Shown here piece by piece: positions 16,896 through 25,262 of a stretch of DNA of 64,000 nucleotides. This stretch comes from CAWKDG01 sp963848355 (lineage in GTDB: Bacteria; Actinomycetota; Acidimicrobiia; Acidimicrobiales; UBA8190): contig CAWKDG010000012.1 of assembly GCA_963848355.1 (NCBI GenBank), positions 310,001 to 374,000 on the forward strand, given 5' to 3'. The notes below the pieces were generated by a model. That model did no database searches and was not told where the DNA came from. It was given only the letters and a program-made list of their open reading frames with translations. Numbering within the stretch: position 1 is the stretch's first letter; the number at the start of each line of letters is the position of its first letter. The position numbers were made by a program, and so were the translations under genes.

Positions 16896-17537
16896 TCACC
16901 GCAAGAGAGCGGCCATGTCGCCGACCGCCTGCAGCGTTCCCCGTACGGTGCCCGTGACCTTTGATCGGCCCGTCCGGGGCCGGTAGGCGACGGGCAGCTC
17001 CCGCACCCGCCAGCCGGCCCGATGCGCGCGGAGAACCATCTCGAGAGGCCACCCCGAACGGCGATCAGCCAGGGCGAGTTCTATGAGACCGGTCCTCTGA
17101 GCCACCCGCATGGGGCCGAGATCAGAGAGCGTAAGAGTCGTCCGGCGCCGGACCTCGGCCATGAGGAACCGGTTGGCCACACGGGCGTGCAGGGGCCACG
17201 CCCCCTGCTCGGCCTGTCGGGCACCGAGCATCAGCTCGACGTCACCGCTCACGACGGGATCGGCCAAGCGCGGAAGGTCACCGGGATCGAGGGACCCATC
17301 GCCGTCCATGAAGCAGACCACGTCTTCGTGGGCCGCCATGAGGCCCGCCCAGCAGGCGGATCCAAATCCGCGGATGGGCTCCGTGACAACCTGTGCGCCC
17401 AGACTGGCGGCAATGCGACCAGAGCCGTCGACCGATCCATTATCCACCACCAGTGGGTGGAATTCTTCCGGCATGCGACCGAGGACCCACGGCAGCGCCT
17501 CGGCTTCGTCGAGCACTGGCACGATGACCTGGGGCAT
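16896..17537 (-). CDS. glycosyltransferase family 2
   Basis: A 213-residue GT-A enzyme of the dolichol-phosphate-mannose-synthase-like branch. IVPVLDEAEALPWVL starts the nucleotide-binding half; VVDNGSVDGSG and CFMDGDGSLDPGDLPRL, which carries the DxD metal site, follow; TLSDLGPMRVAQR and YRPRTGRSKVTGTVRG are also typical. No membrane anchor is seen, so it acts at the cytoplasmic face. ATG 17537 begins at the first conserved strand. It heads the minus-strand trio with DUF2064 and methyltransferase, divergent from the epimerase, and probably builds the activated sugar lipid used by the membrane glycosyltransferase. Confidence 0.88.
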   Translation of the reverse strand: MPQVIVPVLDEAEALPWVLGRMPEEFHPLVVDNGSVDGSGRIAASLGAQVVTEPIRGFGSACWAGLMAAHEDVVCFMDGDGSLDPGDLPRLADPVVSGDVELMLGARQAEQGAWPLHARVANRFLMAEVRRRTTLTLSDLGPMRVAQRTGLIELALADRRSGWPLEMVLRAHRAGWRVRELPVAYRPRTGRSKVTGTVRGTLQAVGDMAALLR

Positions 17538-17630
17538 CTGGAAAAGGTAGCGACGGCAATCGAGGCGCGCCCAGCAAATCACTTACAATTCGATAACTTC
17601 AGGTCCAATATTCGCTTCGGCGTGGGAACC

Positions 17631-17649
17631 CTAACCCGGCCGGGGTTAG
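17631..17649. repeat. inverted repeat in divergent promoter gap
   Basis: CTAACCC and GGGTTAG form perfect 7-base arms around GGCCG, within the 178-base gap between the GT2 trio and the epimerase. It could be an operator for either direction or a short hairpin. CTTACAATTC, resembling the repeat at 11838, lies nearby at 17582. Nothing else in the gap is recognisable. Confidence 0.4.
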
Positions 17650-17715
17650 CCTCGGTACCGTGCGTCGCGAGTGGTGTGAAAATCCTGTGAATATGGCCAC
17701 TGTCAATATTCCATC

Positions 17716-18748
17716 GTGAGAATTCTTGTAACCGGCGGCTCGGGCTTCATCGGATCTCATGTTGTGGACGTGGCAATTGAAGCCGGGCATGACGTGATTG
17801 TGCTGGACCGTGTGCCCCCCGCATTCAAAAATGATCGGGCCGCCTACCATATCGCCGATGTGCGCGACCATCGTGCTTGGGAAGATTCCCTCGTCGGTGT
17901 TCACGCCGTCAGCCATCAGGCCGCCCGAGTTGGTCTCGGGCGCCGCTTCTCCGATGTCACCGACTATGTCGATGACAACGACGTGGGCACGGCGATTATG
18001 TTCGCGCGCGCTTTCCCGGATCGATTTCAGCGGACGGCTGGTGCTGGCCGGGAGCATGGTCGCCTACGGCGAGGGTGCCTACCGGTGCTCCATCTGCGGT
18101 CCCGTTCGCCCCGGCACACGATCAGTCGACCGCCTCAAGGAGGGCATGTTCGAGCCACCATGCCCCTCGTGCGGTGGTGATCTTGTTCCCGAGACGGTGG
18201 ACGAAGATGCCCCTGTCGACCCCCGCAACGTCTACGCCGCCACCAAGGTCCACCAGGAGCACCTGTGCGCCGCCTTCGGACGCGAGGCGGGGGCCCCTGT
18301 CATCTCTCTGCGCTACCACAATGTTTTCGGTCCTCGGTGCCCGACGGACACGCCATACTCGGGTGTCGCCAGCCTCTTCGTGAGCGCCCTACGCCACGGT
18401 GTCGCACCTCGGGTCTTCGAGGACGGCGGTCAGCGGAGGGACTTCATCCACGTCCGGGACGTGGCTCGGGCCAATCTGGCGGCACTCGAGGCGCCGACGA
18501 GCGTCACGGGGTCATTCAACATCGCCAGCGGAGAACCCCACACAGTCGGCGAGCTGGCGCTGGGCCTCTTCGAGGCTCTCGGCGGTTCCGGGCCGAAGCC
18601 GGTCGTGACGGGCGAGTGGCGACTGGGAGACGTGCGCCACATCGTAGCGTCACCACTGAGGGCGGCTCGCGAGCTCGGATTCGTGGCCCAGGTCCCCTTC
18701 GAAGCGGGCCTGTCGGAGCTCGCCGATCATTCCAAAGTGATCGAGTGA
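17716..18748 (+). CDS. NAD-dependent epimerase/dehydratase with a Cys4 insert, reading frame broken once
   Basis: An extended SDR acting on nucleotide sugars. The N-terminal NAD site VTGGSGFIGSH is in the frame of 17716; from about 18015 the protein continues in the next frame with SGRLVLAGSMVAYGEG, the catalytic pair in NVYAATK, and the C-terminal FIHVRDVARANLAAL. Dropping one base in the T/C run at 18012-18017 joins them into about 343 residues. Between the catalytic serine and tyrosine regions lies an insert with YRCSICG and PPCPSCGG, a likely zinc ribbon not present in ordinary epimerases. It is divergent from the GT2 trio and presumably feeds sugars to it. Confidence 0.85.
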
Positions 18749-18784
18749 CGTGACCTGTCGGTCTCGTCGCTGAATTCCCGCTCA

Positions 18785-21076
18785 ATGTTCGCCTCGATTG
18801 CGCGCTTCGCGGTCCAGCACCGATGGACGCTCGTGACAGGGTGGGTGGTACTGACCGTCGTCGCCATACTCTCGCTTCCGTCGCTCGGCAGCGTGATCAG
18901 AAACGACAACACCGCTTTCCTCCCGAGCACGGCGCCCAGCGTCCGCGCCGCCACCCTGGCTGCTCCTTTCCTCCTCGGGGGCCAGCGCTCAGGCACGATC
19001 GTCGCGGTCAGCGAGAACGGACCCCTGACAAACACCGACCAGAAGGCCTTTGAGCGCATCGAGGCAGACGCTCGCAACTCGCCCAACGTAAATTCTGTCC
19101 GCGACGGGACGGTGTCGGTGGATGATCGGGCGCGGACGGCGCTTGTCGTATTCTCCGCCCGCACCACTGGGGGCGGGGGTGCGGGGGCGACCGCCGTGGA
19201 TGATGTCCGATCCACCTTCTCGTCCCCGCCGCCCGGACTTGCCGTCTACCTCACAGGTCCCCTCCCTGAGTTGGTCGACCAACAGCAAAAGGCCAACCAG
19301 ACTGTCAGTCACGTGCAGTTGCTGTCGGTCGTGTTTATTCTGCTGCTGTTGGCCATCGCGTTTCGGTCCTTCCTCGCTCCCCTGGTCGCCCTGGCGCCTG
19401 CCGGGTTGGCCCTGGCCCTGTCCGGGCCGCTCATTGCCGAGTCGGCGAAACTCGGCACGCAGATCTCGTCGCTCATGCAGCTGCTCCTGACGGCGCTCGT
19501 CCTCGGGGCCGGGACGGACTATTCGCTATTCACGATCTTCCGCTACCGCGAGTACCTGCGCCAGGGACTGGAGCCGCACGAAGCGATCGTGGCCGCCGTA
19601 TCCCGAGTGGGCAAGTCGGTGACGTTCTCAGCCGCCACTGTCATCGCTGCGCTCTTGAGCCTCCTCCTGGCCAGCTTCGGGCTGTATCGAGGGGTGGGAC
19701 CTGGCCTGGCACTGGGCATTTTCGTCGTATTAATCATCGAGCTGACCTTCTTGCCTGCAATGCTGGCCATACTCGGGCGGGCTGTGTTCTTCCCTACGGT
19801 CCTGCGACCCGGTGGGCCACGCAGGGGACTTTGGGGAAAGGTGGCGGTCCGCGTCGTCCGGCGCCCCGTCGTCGCTCTCGTCATGGGAACGTTAGCCCTG
19901 GGGGCGCTGGCCGTGTCGCTTGTTTCCTACGCCCCGTCCGGGTTCAACCCCGGTGGCTTCATCGTCGGCTCAGACTCCCAGGTCGGTGAGGCCGCTCTCG
20001 AGGCGCATTTCGGCGCGGCCGTCCTGGCCGGCACCGACGTGGTGTTCCGTCTGCCCCACTCGGTCTGGGACAATCCCGATGTGATCGGCCAAGGCGAGGA
20101 GCAACTCCGATCGACTGGACGGTTCACATCCATCGCCGATGCACTATCGGCCAGCGGCTTCCGCCTTCCCGTCGGGGCTCTGGGCTTCGCCTACCGGCAC
20201 TTCGGACCACCCGGCGACCTTCCTCCAGTCCCACCGGCCGGGCTCGGATTTGAGGCGAGTTTCTATGACGCCTATCGGGCGGCAGCACAATTCATCAGCG
20301 GCGACGGACGCACCATCCTCTTCCGCGTGTCGCTGGCCGCCGGATCGCCGGGGAGCACGGCCGCCTTCCAAGCGATACCATCAGTTAGGCACGCCGTGAC
20401 CGCGGTGGCTACGGCCATCGGTGCCACTGAGTCAGGAATAGCGGGGCAGGCGGCCGGGGCCGCCGACGTGAGTACCATCTCGGGGGCCGACATCGTCCGC
20501 ATCGTGCCGGTGGTCCTCCTCGTCCTCACACTGTTGTTGGCGCTCATCCTGCGCTCCCTGGTGGCACCGTTGTACCTAGTGGCTAGCGTGGTGCTCTCGT
20601 ACTTGGCGTCGCTCGGACTGGCCGTCTTGATCTTCGTCGTGATCGGCGGTCAGCTCGGGATCAACTTCACCCTTCCTTTCTTCATGTTCGTGTTCATCAT
20701 GGCGTTGGGGGAGGATTACAACATCCTGGTCATCATGAGAATCCTTGAAGAGGCGCGCCACGCCACGCTGCGCCCAGCTGTGGCCGCTGCTGTGGCCACC
20801 ACCGGTACCACGGTCACCTCGGCGGGCCTGGTTCTGTCCGGGACATTCGGGGTGCTCGCCATCGCCACGTCGGGCCAGGTTCGCCAGATCGGGACGGGCC
20901 TCGCCCTGGGGATCCTGCTCGACACGTTCATTGTTCGCACGCTGCTCGTCCCCTCGGCCGCCGTTCTGGTCGGGCGTTGGAATTGGTGGCCGACTCGGCT
21001 GGACGTCGATCTGACGCCTGAGATCGCCCTCCCCAGTGATCCGACCGACGCTCATCAGGTGGGAAAGGAACCTTAG
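18785..21076 (+). CDS. MMPL/RND-family membrane transporter
   Basis: A 763-residue exporter with two repeated halves, each an external domain followed by a bundle of membrane helices. The paired acidic-tyrosine sites used for proton coupling are visible in GAGTDYSLFTIFRYREY and ALGEDYNILVIMRILEE. In actinobacteria MMPL proteins export cell-envelope lipids or glycolipids, which fits the neighbouring glycosyltransferase genes. It lies 36 bases after the epimerase on the same strand, and the phosphorylase gene starts 2 bases after it, so the three are probably one operon. Confidence 0.9.
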   Translation: MFASIARFAVQHRWTLVTGWVVLTVVAILSLPSLGSVIRNDNTAFLPSTAPSVRAATLAAPFLLGGQRSGTIVAVSENGPLTNTDQKAFERIEADARNSPNVNSVRDGTVSVDDRARTALVVFSARTTGGGGAGATAVDDVRSTFSSPPPGLAVYLTGPLPELVDQQQKANQTVSHVQLLSVVFILLLLAIAFRSFLAPLVALAPAGLALALSGPLIAESAKLGTQISSLMQLLLTALVLGAGTDYSLFTIFRYREYLRQGLEPHEAIVAAVSRVGKSVTFSAATVIAALLSLLLASFGLYRGVGPGLALGIFVVLIIELTFLPAMLAILGRAVFFPTVLRPGGPRRGLWGKVAVRVVRRPVVALVMGTLALGALAVSLVSYAPSGFNPGGFIVGSDSQVGEAALEAHFGAAVLAGTDVVFRLPHSVWDNPDVIGQGEEQLRSTGRFTSIADALSASGFRLPVGALGFAYRHFGPPGDLPPVPPAGLGFEASFYDAYRAAAQFISGDGRTILFRVSLAAGSPGSTAAFQAIPSVRHAVTAVATAIGATESGIAGQAAGAADVSTISGADIVRIVPVVLLVLTLLLALILRSLVAPLYLVASVVLSYLASLGLAVLIFVVIGGQLGINFTLPFFMFVFIMALGEDYNILVIMRILEEARHATLRPAVAAAVATTGTTVTSAGLVLSGTFGVLAIATSGQVRQIGTGLALGILLDTFIVRTLLVPSAAVLVGRWNWWPTRLDVDLTPEIALPSDPTDAHQVGKEP

Positions 21077-21078
21077 AC

Positions 21079-21861
21079 ATGATGGTGGGAATCATTTCCG
21101 GGTCGGGCACCTACGACTGGCCGGCCATCGAAGGTCGAGAACAAGAGACCCGACGAACGAACTATGGCGAGGTCACGGTGACCAGGGGTCGCGTGGCGGC
21201 GGCGGAGATCGTCCATCTCGCCCGCCACGAACCTGGCCACCTCCGTCTGTCGAACCACGTCGATCACCGGGCCAACTTGGCCGGCCTCCTCGATGCGGGG
21301 ATCGATTGTCTCGTATCAACTACGGTGTGCGGCTCGGTCGATCCGTCCGTGGCACCTGGATCGCTCGTCGTCTTCGACGACCTTCACTACCCGAGCAACC
21401 GCCTTCCAGACGGCAGCATCTGCTCATGGCACGGGCAGCCGGGGCAGGAAGGGCGCGGACACTGGATCTTCGACCGACCGTTCAGCGATGAAATGCGGAG
21501 TGCCTTGATTGGAGCAGCTGCGGAGATCGGGTTAGCCCCGGCAGCCGGCTGCTACGGCTACGTGGATGGACCCCGCTTCAACTCGCGCTCGGAGATTGCC
21601 GCTCTGGCGGCATGCGGCGTGACGGCGGTGAGCCAGACGGCGGGTCCGGAGGTGGTGCTCGCCGGAGAAGCGGGTCTGCCGATGGCCCTGGTCGGGTACG
21701 TGACGGATTTTGCCAACGGGGTGAGCGACGCCGCCGAGCCCGTGGAGGCGTTGCTAGAAAGGATGAACGAGAGTACCGAGGTTTTCTCCGCCCTTCTTGC
21801 GGCGTCACTTCCCCATGTGGACAAGCCGCGACCATCTGGCATCGTGCACCGATTCGGCTAG
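21079..21861 (+). CDS. methylthioadenosine phosphorylase/purine nucleoside phosphorylase family protein
   Basis: A 260-residue PNP/MTAP-family enzyme. ISGSGTYDWPAIEG at the N-terminus includes the phosphate loop; HLARHEPGHLRLSNHVDHRAN gives conserved histidines; GCYGYVDGPRFNSRSEIAAL holds the family signature near the base site. ATG 21079 has GGAAAGGAACC upstream. Such enzymes cleave methylthioadenosine or a purine nucleoside with phosphate in the methionine or purine salvage pathway. Its place behind an epimerase and an MMPL gene is odd for a salvage enzyme and may indicate a role for the cluster methyltransferase or polyamine by-products. Confidence 0.85.
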   Translation: MMVGIISGSGTYDWPAIEGREQETRRTNYGEVTVTRGRVAAAEIVHLARHEPGHLRLSNHVDHRANLAGLLDAGIDCLVSTTVCGSVDPSVAPGSLVVFDDLHYPSNRLPDGSICSWHGQPGQEGRGHWIFDRPFSDEMRSALIGAAAEIGLAPAAGCYGYVDGPRFNSRSEIAALAACGVTAVSQTAGPEVVLAGEAGLPMALVGYVTDFANGVSDAAEPVEALLERMNESTEVFSALLAASLPHVDKPRPSGIVHRFG

Positions 21862-22035
21862 AGCGCGGCGTGTCGGCGGCGCGATCCGCGGCTGGCCTCC
21901 CCAACGTCCGGGCAACTCCGACTTTCGCTCGAGGCGGCCGACCGTTCGGGGATATGAACCGGCGCCGATGGCGATGGGCACAAACGATGCTGAGTTCACA
22001 GGCCAACACCCAATCACTCCGAACTTGGCAGCCGC

Positions 22036-23010
22036 TCACCCATGTATTGCGTACAGCACGCCCTTCTCGGTACCGATGACCAACGTCCCGTCGCCGGTGA
22101 TGGCTGGGTAGCTGTCGATGGGCGCGTGCGCATTGATATCGAAGAGCTTGGTGCCCTGGAATGTGAAGCCGTAGATGTTGCCACCCTGCGTGCCGAAGTA
22201 GACACAGTGTCCACCGTCAATCACCGGGATGGACCACACCCCCTGCACCCCCTGGTATCGGACAACCGGCACGCCGGTCGCCGCTCGGACCCCGTAGACC
22301 ACGCCGTTGTTGTCGCCGTAGTAGGCCAGACCGTCGTGAGTGACCGAGGTCGAAGAGTAGGTCTCGGACTCGCGACGAATCTTCCACCGGAGTTTCCCCG
22401 TAGGGCTCAGACCGTACTGGTAAGGGTCGTTGGTCCCCACCACCACCGTGCCGTCGGGGCCGATGGCGGGCGAGACCTCGATGGCGGCGCCAACCATGTA
22501 CCGCCACATGACATGTCCGGTGTCGCCGCGGTCGGCGACGGCCACGACTTGACGTCCCACTGTGGTGATCACTGTGCCATCGGGTTCGATAGCCGGGCTG
22601 CCGAAGGTCGATCCCGCGCCACCTCTGAGGGCCAGCGTCCACGCCACCTGGGGGCCGCTCGGTCCGACGATCACCGAGCTCAGGGCGCCGTTCACGTCAG
22701 CCACGACATAGCCGATGAGGTCGACCGGGTAGACGTGGCGCTGAAGCCAGAGAGCCACGGTCACCGCCGGGTTCAGATGGGCGCCCGAGAGCCGGCCAAT
22801 GGGCGAGTAGGCCACGGCAGCGGCGCTCGACGCGGCCACGACACCGATCACGAGGAACCGAAGGCTGGTCGACTGAGTCCCTCGCAAGAAGGTCGATCCG
22901 ATACGCCCTGTCCCGTAAATGACCGTCAGTGTGCAGAACAGGACGAAACCCGTTCCCGTGCCTTCGGCTGCCCACTCCCAGAGATGGACGGCGCGGCGCG
23001 TTCGCATCAT
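22036..23010 (-). CDS. chimeric protein: N-terminal half of an aquaporin fused to a PQQ-like beta-propeller
   Basis: One uninterrupted frame of 324 residues. Residues 8-118 match the first half of a MIP channel: helix WEWAAEGTGTGFVLFCTLTV, helix 50-68, the pore motif SGAHLNPAVTVALW (NPA 80-82) and third helix LIGYVVADVNGALSSVIVG. The second half with its NPA is missing. From about 125 to the end are at least five blades of a PQQ-type propeller (SPAIEPDGTVITTVGRQ, SPAIGPDGTVVVGTNDP, STSVTHDGLAYYGDNNG, SYPAITGDGTLVIGTEKG). With the aquaporin N-in topology, three helices would place the propeller outside the cell. It follows the flavodoxin-like gene by 17 bases. A channel is unlikely; deletion-born fusion, misassembly or a real anchored propeller are all open. 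Confidence 0.75.
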   Translation of the reverse strand: MMRTRRAVHLWEWAAEGTGTGFVLFCTLTVIYGTGRIGSTFLRGTQSTSLRFLVIGVVAASSAAAVAYSPIGRLSGAHLNPAVTVALWLQRHVYPVDLIGYVVADVNGALSSVIVGPSGPQVAWTLALRGGAGSTFGSPAIEPDGTVITTVGRQVVAVADRGDTGHVMWRYMVGAAIEVSPAIGPDGTVVVGTNDPYQYGLSPTGKLRWKIRRESETYSSTSVTHDGLAYYGDNNGVVYGVRAATGVPVVRYQGVQGVWSIPVIDGGHCVYFGTQGGNIYGFTFQGTKLFDINAHAPIDSYPAITGDGTLVIGTEKGVLYAIHG

Positions 23011-23027
23011 CGCCACGCCAGGAAGGG

Positions 23028-23747
23028 TCAACGGCGGTATTCCGGGTTCTCCCAATCGAATCGTTGACCTTCGTCCCATGCGGTCCGCACGTTCCCGTAG
23101 GCGGGGATGCCACCGGCATCCTGTAAGAGCTTGGCCAGGTGCATGAGATTCCAAGTCATGAACGTGGTGTTGCGGTTGGTGAAGTCGTTCTCCGGCCCCC
23201 CCGAGCCTGGATCCAAGTAGGACGGTCCGGGGCCGGCCTCACCGATCCAACCGGCGTCGGCTTGGGGCGGAATGGTGTATCCCAGATGTTGCAGGCTGTA
23301 GAGGACGTTCATGGCGCAGTGCTTTATACCATCCTCATTACCGGTGATGAGACAGCCCGCGACCCGTCCGTAGTAAACATATTGCCCGTCAGGGTTCAAA
23401 AGATGTGACGTGGCGTACAGCCTCTCGATGCACTGCTTCATGACAGAACTGTTGTCGCCCAACCATATCGGGCCCGCAAGGACCAAGATCTGGGCGGCGA
23501 AGACCTTGTCCTGGAGCTCGGGCCACGCGTCACTCTCCCACCCGTACTCGGTCATATCGGGGTAGATCCCGGTGGCGACGTCATAGTCGATCAAGCGAAT
23601 GAATTCTGCACTGACACCATGACGCTCCATGATCGACTGGCTGGCGTCAACCAGGGCCTGTGTATTCGACACCTCGGGTGAACGCTTCAAAGTGCAGTTT
23701 ATGAACAACGCCTGCAAACCACTGAAATCCCAGACGGCGCCATCCAT
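23028..23747 (-). CDS. flavodoxin/NADPH-dependent FMN reductase-family protein
   Basis: About 239 residues of the flavodoxin fold. ALFINCTLKRSPEVSNTQAL is the FMN phosphate loop; AAQILVLAGPIWLGDNSSVMKQCIERLY is the second flavin loop with the typical PIW..., and VAGCLITGNEDGIKHC the third. The C-terminal 60 residues are longer than in small quinone reductases. ATG 23747 has AGGAGG upstream; the TTG at 23789 is an alternative. It precedes the aquaporin-propeller chimera by 17 bases. Natural substrate unknown (quinones, metals or FMN). Confidence 0.85.
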   Translation of the reverse strand: MDGAVWDFSGLQALFINCTLKRSPEVSNTQALVDASQSIMERHGVSAEFIRLIDYDVATGIYPDMTEYGWESDAWPELQDKVFAAQILVLAGPIWLGDNSSVMKQCIERLYATSHLLNPDGQYVYYGRVAGCLITGNEDGIKHCAMNVLYSLQHLGYTIPPQADAGWIGEAGPGPSYLDPGSGGPENDFTNRNTTFMTWNLMHLAKLLQDAGGIPAYGNVRTAWDEGQRFDWENPEYRR

Positions 23748-24065
23748 CTCGATTCTCCCGACCTCCTGCGGACCTTGGATGTCCGTCAAACAGCGAGGTT
23801 ATCGGCTCGACCAGACTCATCGCATCTTGAGTCAGGAGCGGACATCCAGCTGCCACGGTGGGTTCCGCTTGCAACCGGTGGTTGACTACCGATCACGATT
23901 TAGTCGTCTCCGGGCCGATGCGCCCCAGCCCACGGTTATCTCACGTTTGCGAATAGCGATCCGAGAACCAACCGTGACGGACAAGGGCGGTGCCTCCGAC
24001 CCCAACCGGCGACGGCACCCGAAAGATCGGGGCCGTCGCCGGCACGTCATGGGCGTCGGGAGGGC
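23748..24065. other. intergenic stretch without a recognisable gene
   Basis: About 320 bases between the flavodoxin-like gene and the truncated propeller gene. The first 40 bases include the ribosome-binding site of the flavodoxin-like gene on the minus strand. The remainder has open frames of up to 146 codons on the plus strand, but none resembles a protein or has a good ribosome-binding site. No repeat or hairpin stands out. Confidence 0.5.
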
Positions 24066-24530
24066 TTAGATGGCAACGATGCCCTCACCACCGGCGGCGC
24101 TGGCCACCGTCACGGATCCGAGTGCGGTGAGACCTCCGTTGGCGCTGACCTGGAACTCGTCGACAATCCCGTTCACTCCGGTTTGAGCGTAGAGGAACTG
24201 TCCATTGGCTGAAGCATCGACCGTTCCGGGGTCGGTGGGTGTCTGGCCGATCACGCTGAGGCTGCCTTTGTTGTCCTGAAAACCGCTCACAGTTCCGCTC
24301 CCGGCGTTGCCGGTGTAAAAGAACCCAGCGGCCGGGGCAACCCAGCATGTGGCTTTCTGGGTGCTCGATACTGCGTTGATTTGGGTCACCGTTCCGTCGC
24401 GGCTGAGGCTGTAGGACACCAGCGAGCCGATGCCGGTGTCAGCGACGACCAAGTTGCCGGCGCGGTCAAATGTAACGCCGAATTCTCGAGGAGGCCGGTT
24501 CCCATTTTGAAGCGGGCGACCTACGGATTG
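24066..24530 (-). pseudogene. 5'-truncated beta-propeller (lactonase/YncE-like) protein
   Basis: The C-terminal 150 or so residues of a seven-bladed propeller of the 6-phosphogluconolactonase-like family: NRPPREFGVTFDRAGNLVVAD, TCWVAPAAGFFYTGNAGSGT, DASANGQFLYAQTGVNGIVD and the end GGEGIVAI. A complete member would have about 350 residues and a signal peptide. Upstream the frame stays open to about 24530, then loses similarity and has no start. The lost 5' part lies towards the IS481 stump about 200 bases away, so an insertion-associated deletion probably removed it. Confidence 0.75.
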
Positions 24531-24728
24531 TGATCGGGGAAACGTTCCCCCTCGAACGTGCGGCGGATGCCCACCGTGTCCTTGAGACCGGAGAAGTCGT
24601 CGGCAAAGCGGTCCTCACGATGGGTTAGTCGTTGAGTTGCGCAGCAGTACTCACGGTCCCGTTCAAAATGGGGAAGCGGGCTGCTCGGACGATACGACGT
24701 CAGCCGGCGATGCCGGGTAGGGCAGGGC
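24531..24728. other. scrambled junction, no identifiable gene
   Basis: About 200 bases between the truncated propeller and the transposase stump. The minus strand has an open stretch ending at a TAG near 24521 that includes FADDFSGLKDTVGIRRTFEG, coding-like but not recognised. It may be a fragment of another disrupted gene. No tRNA, repeat or promoter is evident. Confidence 0.4.
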
Positions 24729-24866
24729 TTAACGCTGCATCCAGCGGTAGATGCTCTGACGGGTCACCCCGAAGGCGGCCGCCACCTCACCCACCGACAG
24801 GCCGTCTCTGACCACGGCCAGCACGGCGTCGTAACGCTGTTCCATTTTGCTGAGCTCCACAAGCAC
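24729..24866 (-). mobile_element. IS481-family transposase, N-terminal stump
   Basis: Forty-five codons starting at GTG 24866, which has GGAGGAGG upstream, and ending at TAA. VELSKMEQRYDAVLAVVRDG and VGEVAAAFGVTRQSIYRWMQ are the opening helix-turn-helix of IS481-family transposases, which normally continue for about 300 more residues with an rve (DDE) domain. That part is absent here, so the element is a dead remnant. Its upstream end has short direct repeats (24929-24980) that may be the transposase binding sites. Confidence 0.78.
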
Positions 24867-24928
24867 TCGGCCACCTCCTCCGCTCTCGTGAGAGCGCAGG
24901 GCGGTGGGGCGAGGCTGTCAAGCATCAA

Positions 24929-24980
24929 CCGTTACTGTGTCGCCGATCACCCGTTACAGGGTCGCTGATCAGGCGTTACT
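24929..24980. repeat. 22-base direct repeats at the end of the IS481 remnant
   Basis: CCGTTACTGTGTCGCCGATCA at 24929 is followed 22 bases later (24951) by a copy with three or so changes, and a third partial copy (GCGTTAC) begins at 24973. They lie just outside the transposase start, where IS ends carry several transposase binding sites. The region between these and the tRNA has no other feature. Confidence 0.55.
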
Positions 24981-25020
24981 CCACGGACACACATCAACCG
25001 TGGTCATACAATCACATTAG

Positions 25021-25093
25021 CGCCCCCGGCAGGACTCGAACCTGCGACGCACGGTTTAGGAAACCGACGCTCTATCCTCTGAGCTACGGGGGC
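25021..25093 (-). tRNA. tRNA-Arg (anticodon CCT)
   Basis: The minus strand reads GCCCCCGTAGCTCAGAGGAT..., with a 7-base acceptor stem GCCCCCG/CGGGGGC, a D arm, an anticodon stem-loop whose loop is TTCCTAA giving CCT, and a T arm with GGTTCGAGTCC. CCA is not encoded. It decodes AGG. Its 3' end faces the 0-25 kb side, the side where an element integrated at this tRNA would lie. Confidence 0.95.
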
Positions 25094-25262
25094 AGTTGCT
25101 GGTGGATCGCTATTTCTGGTCGGTCACAGGACTCCCTCCTAGTCCCAATCCCAGAAAAATCCCACAATGTCACAATCAAGGGCTAGGTTCCGCCGATGAG
25201 CGGGTCGCTGCGAGAGAGGTCGCCGGGACTTTGATGAGACCGCTGACACCGGGAACACCTCC

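Noticed and set aside
24871..25020. CRISPR-like array from the 22-base repeats
   Set aside because: Only three imperfect copies with no spacers of regular size and no cas genes; better explained as IS end repeats.
25094..25262. Phage attachment site next to the tRNA
   Set aside because: No duplication of the tRNA 3' end was found in the window, and no integrase gene is present, so this stays only a suggestion in the island finding.
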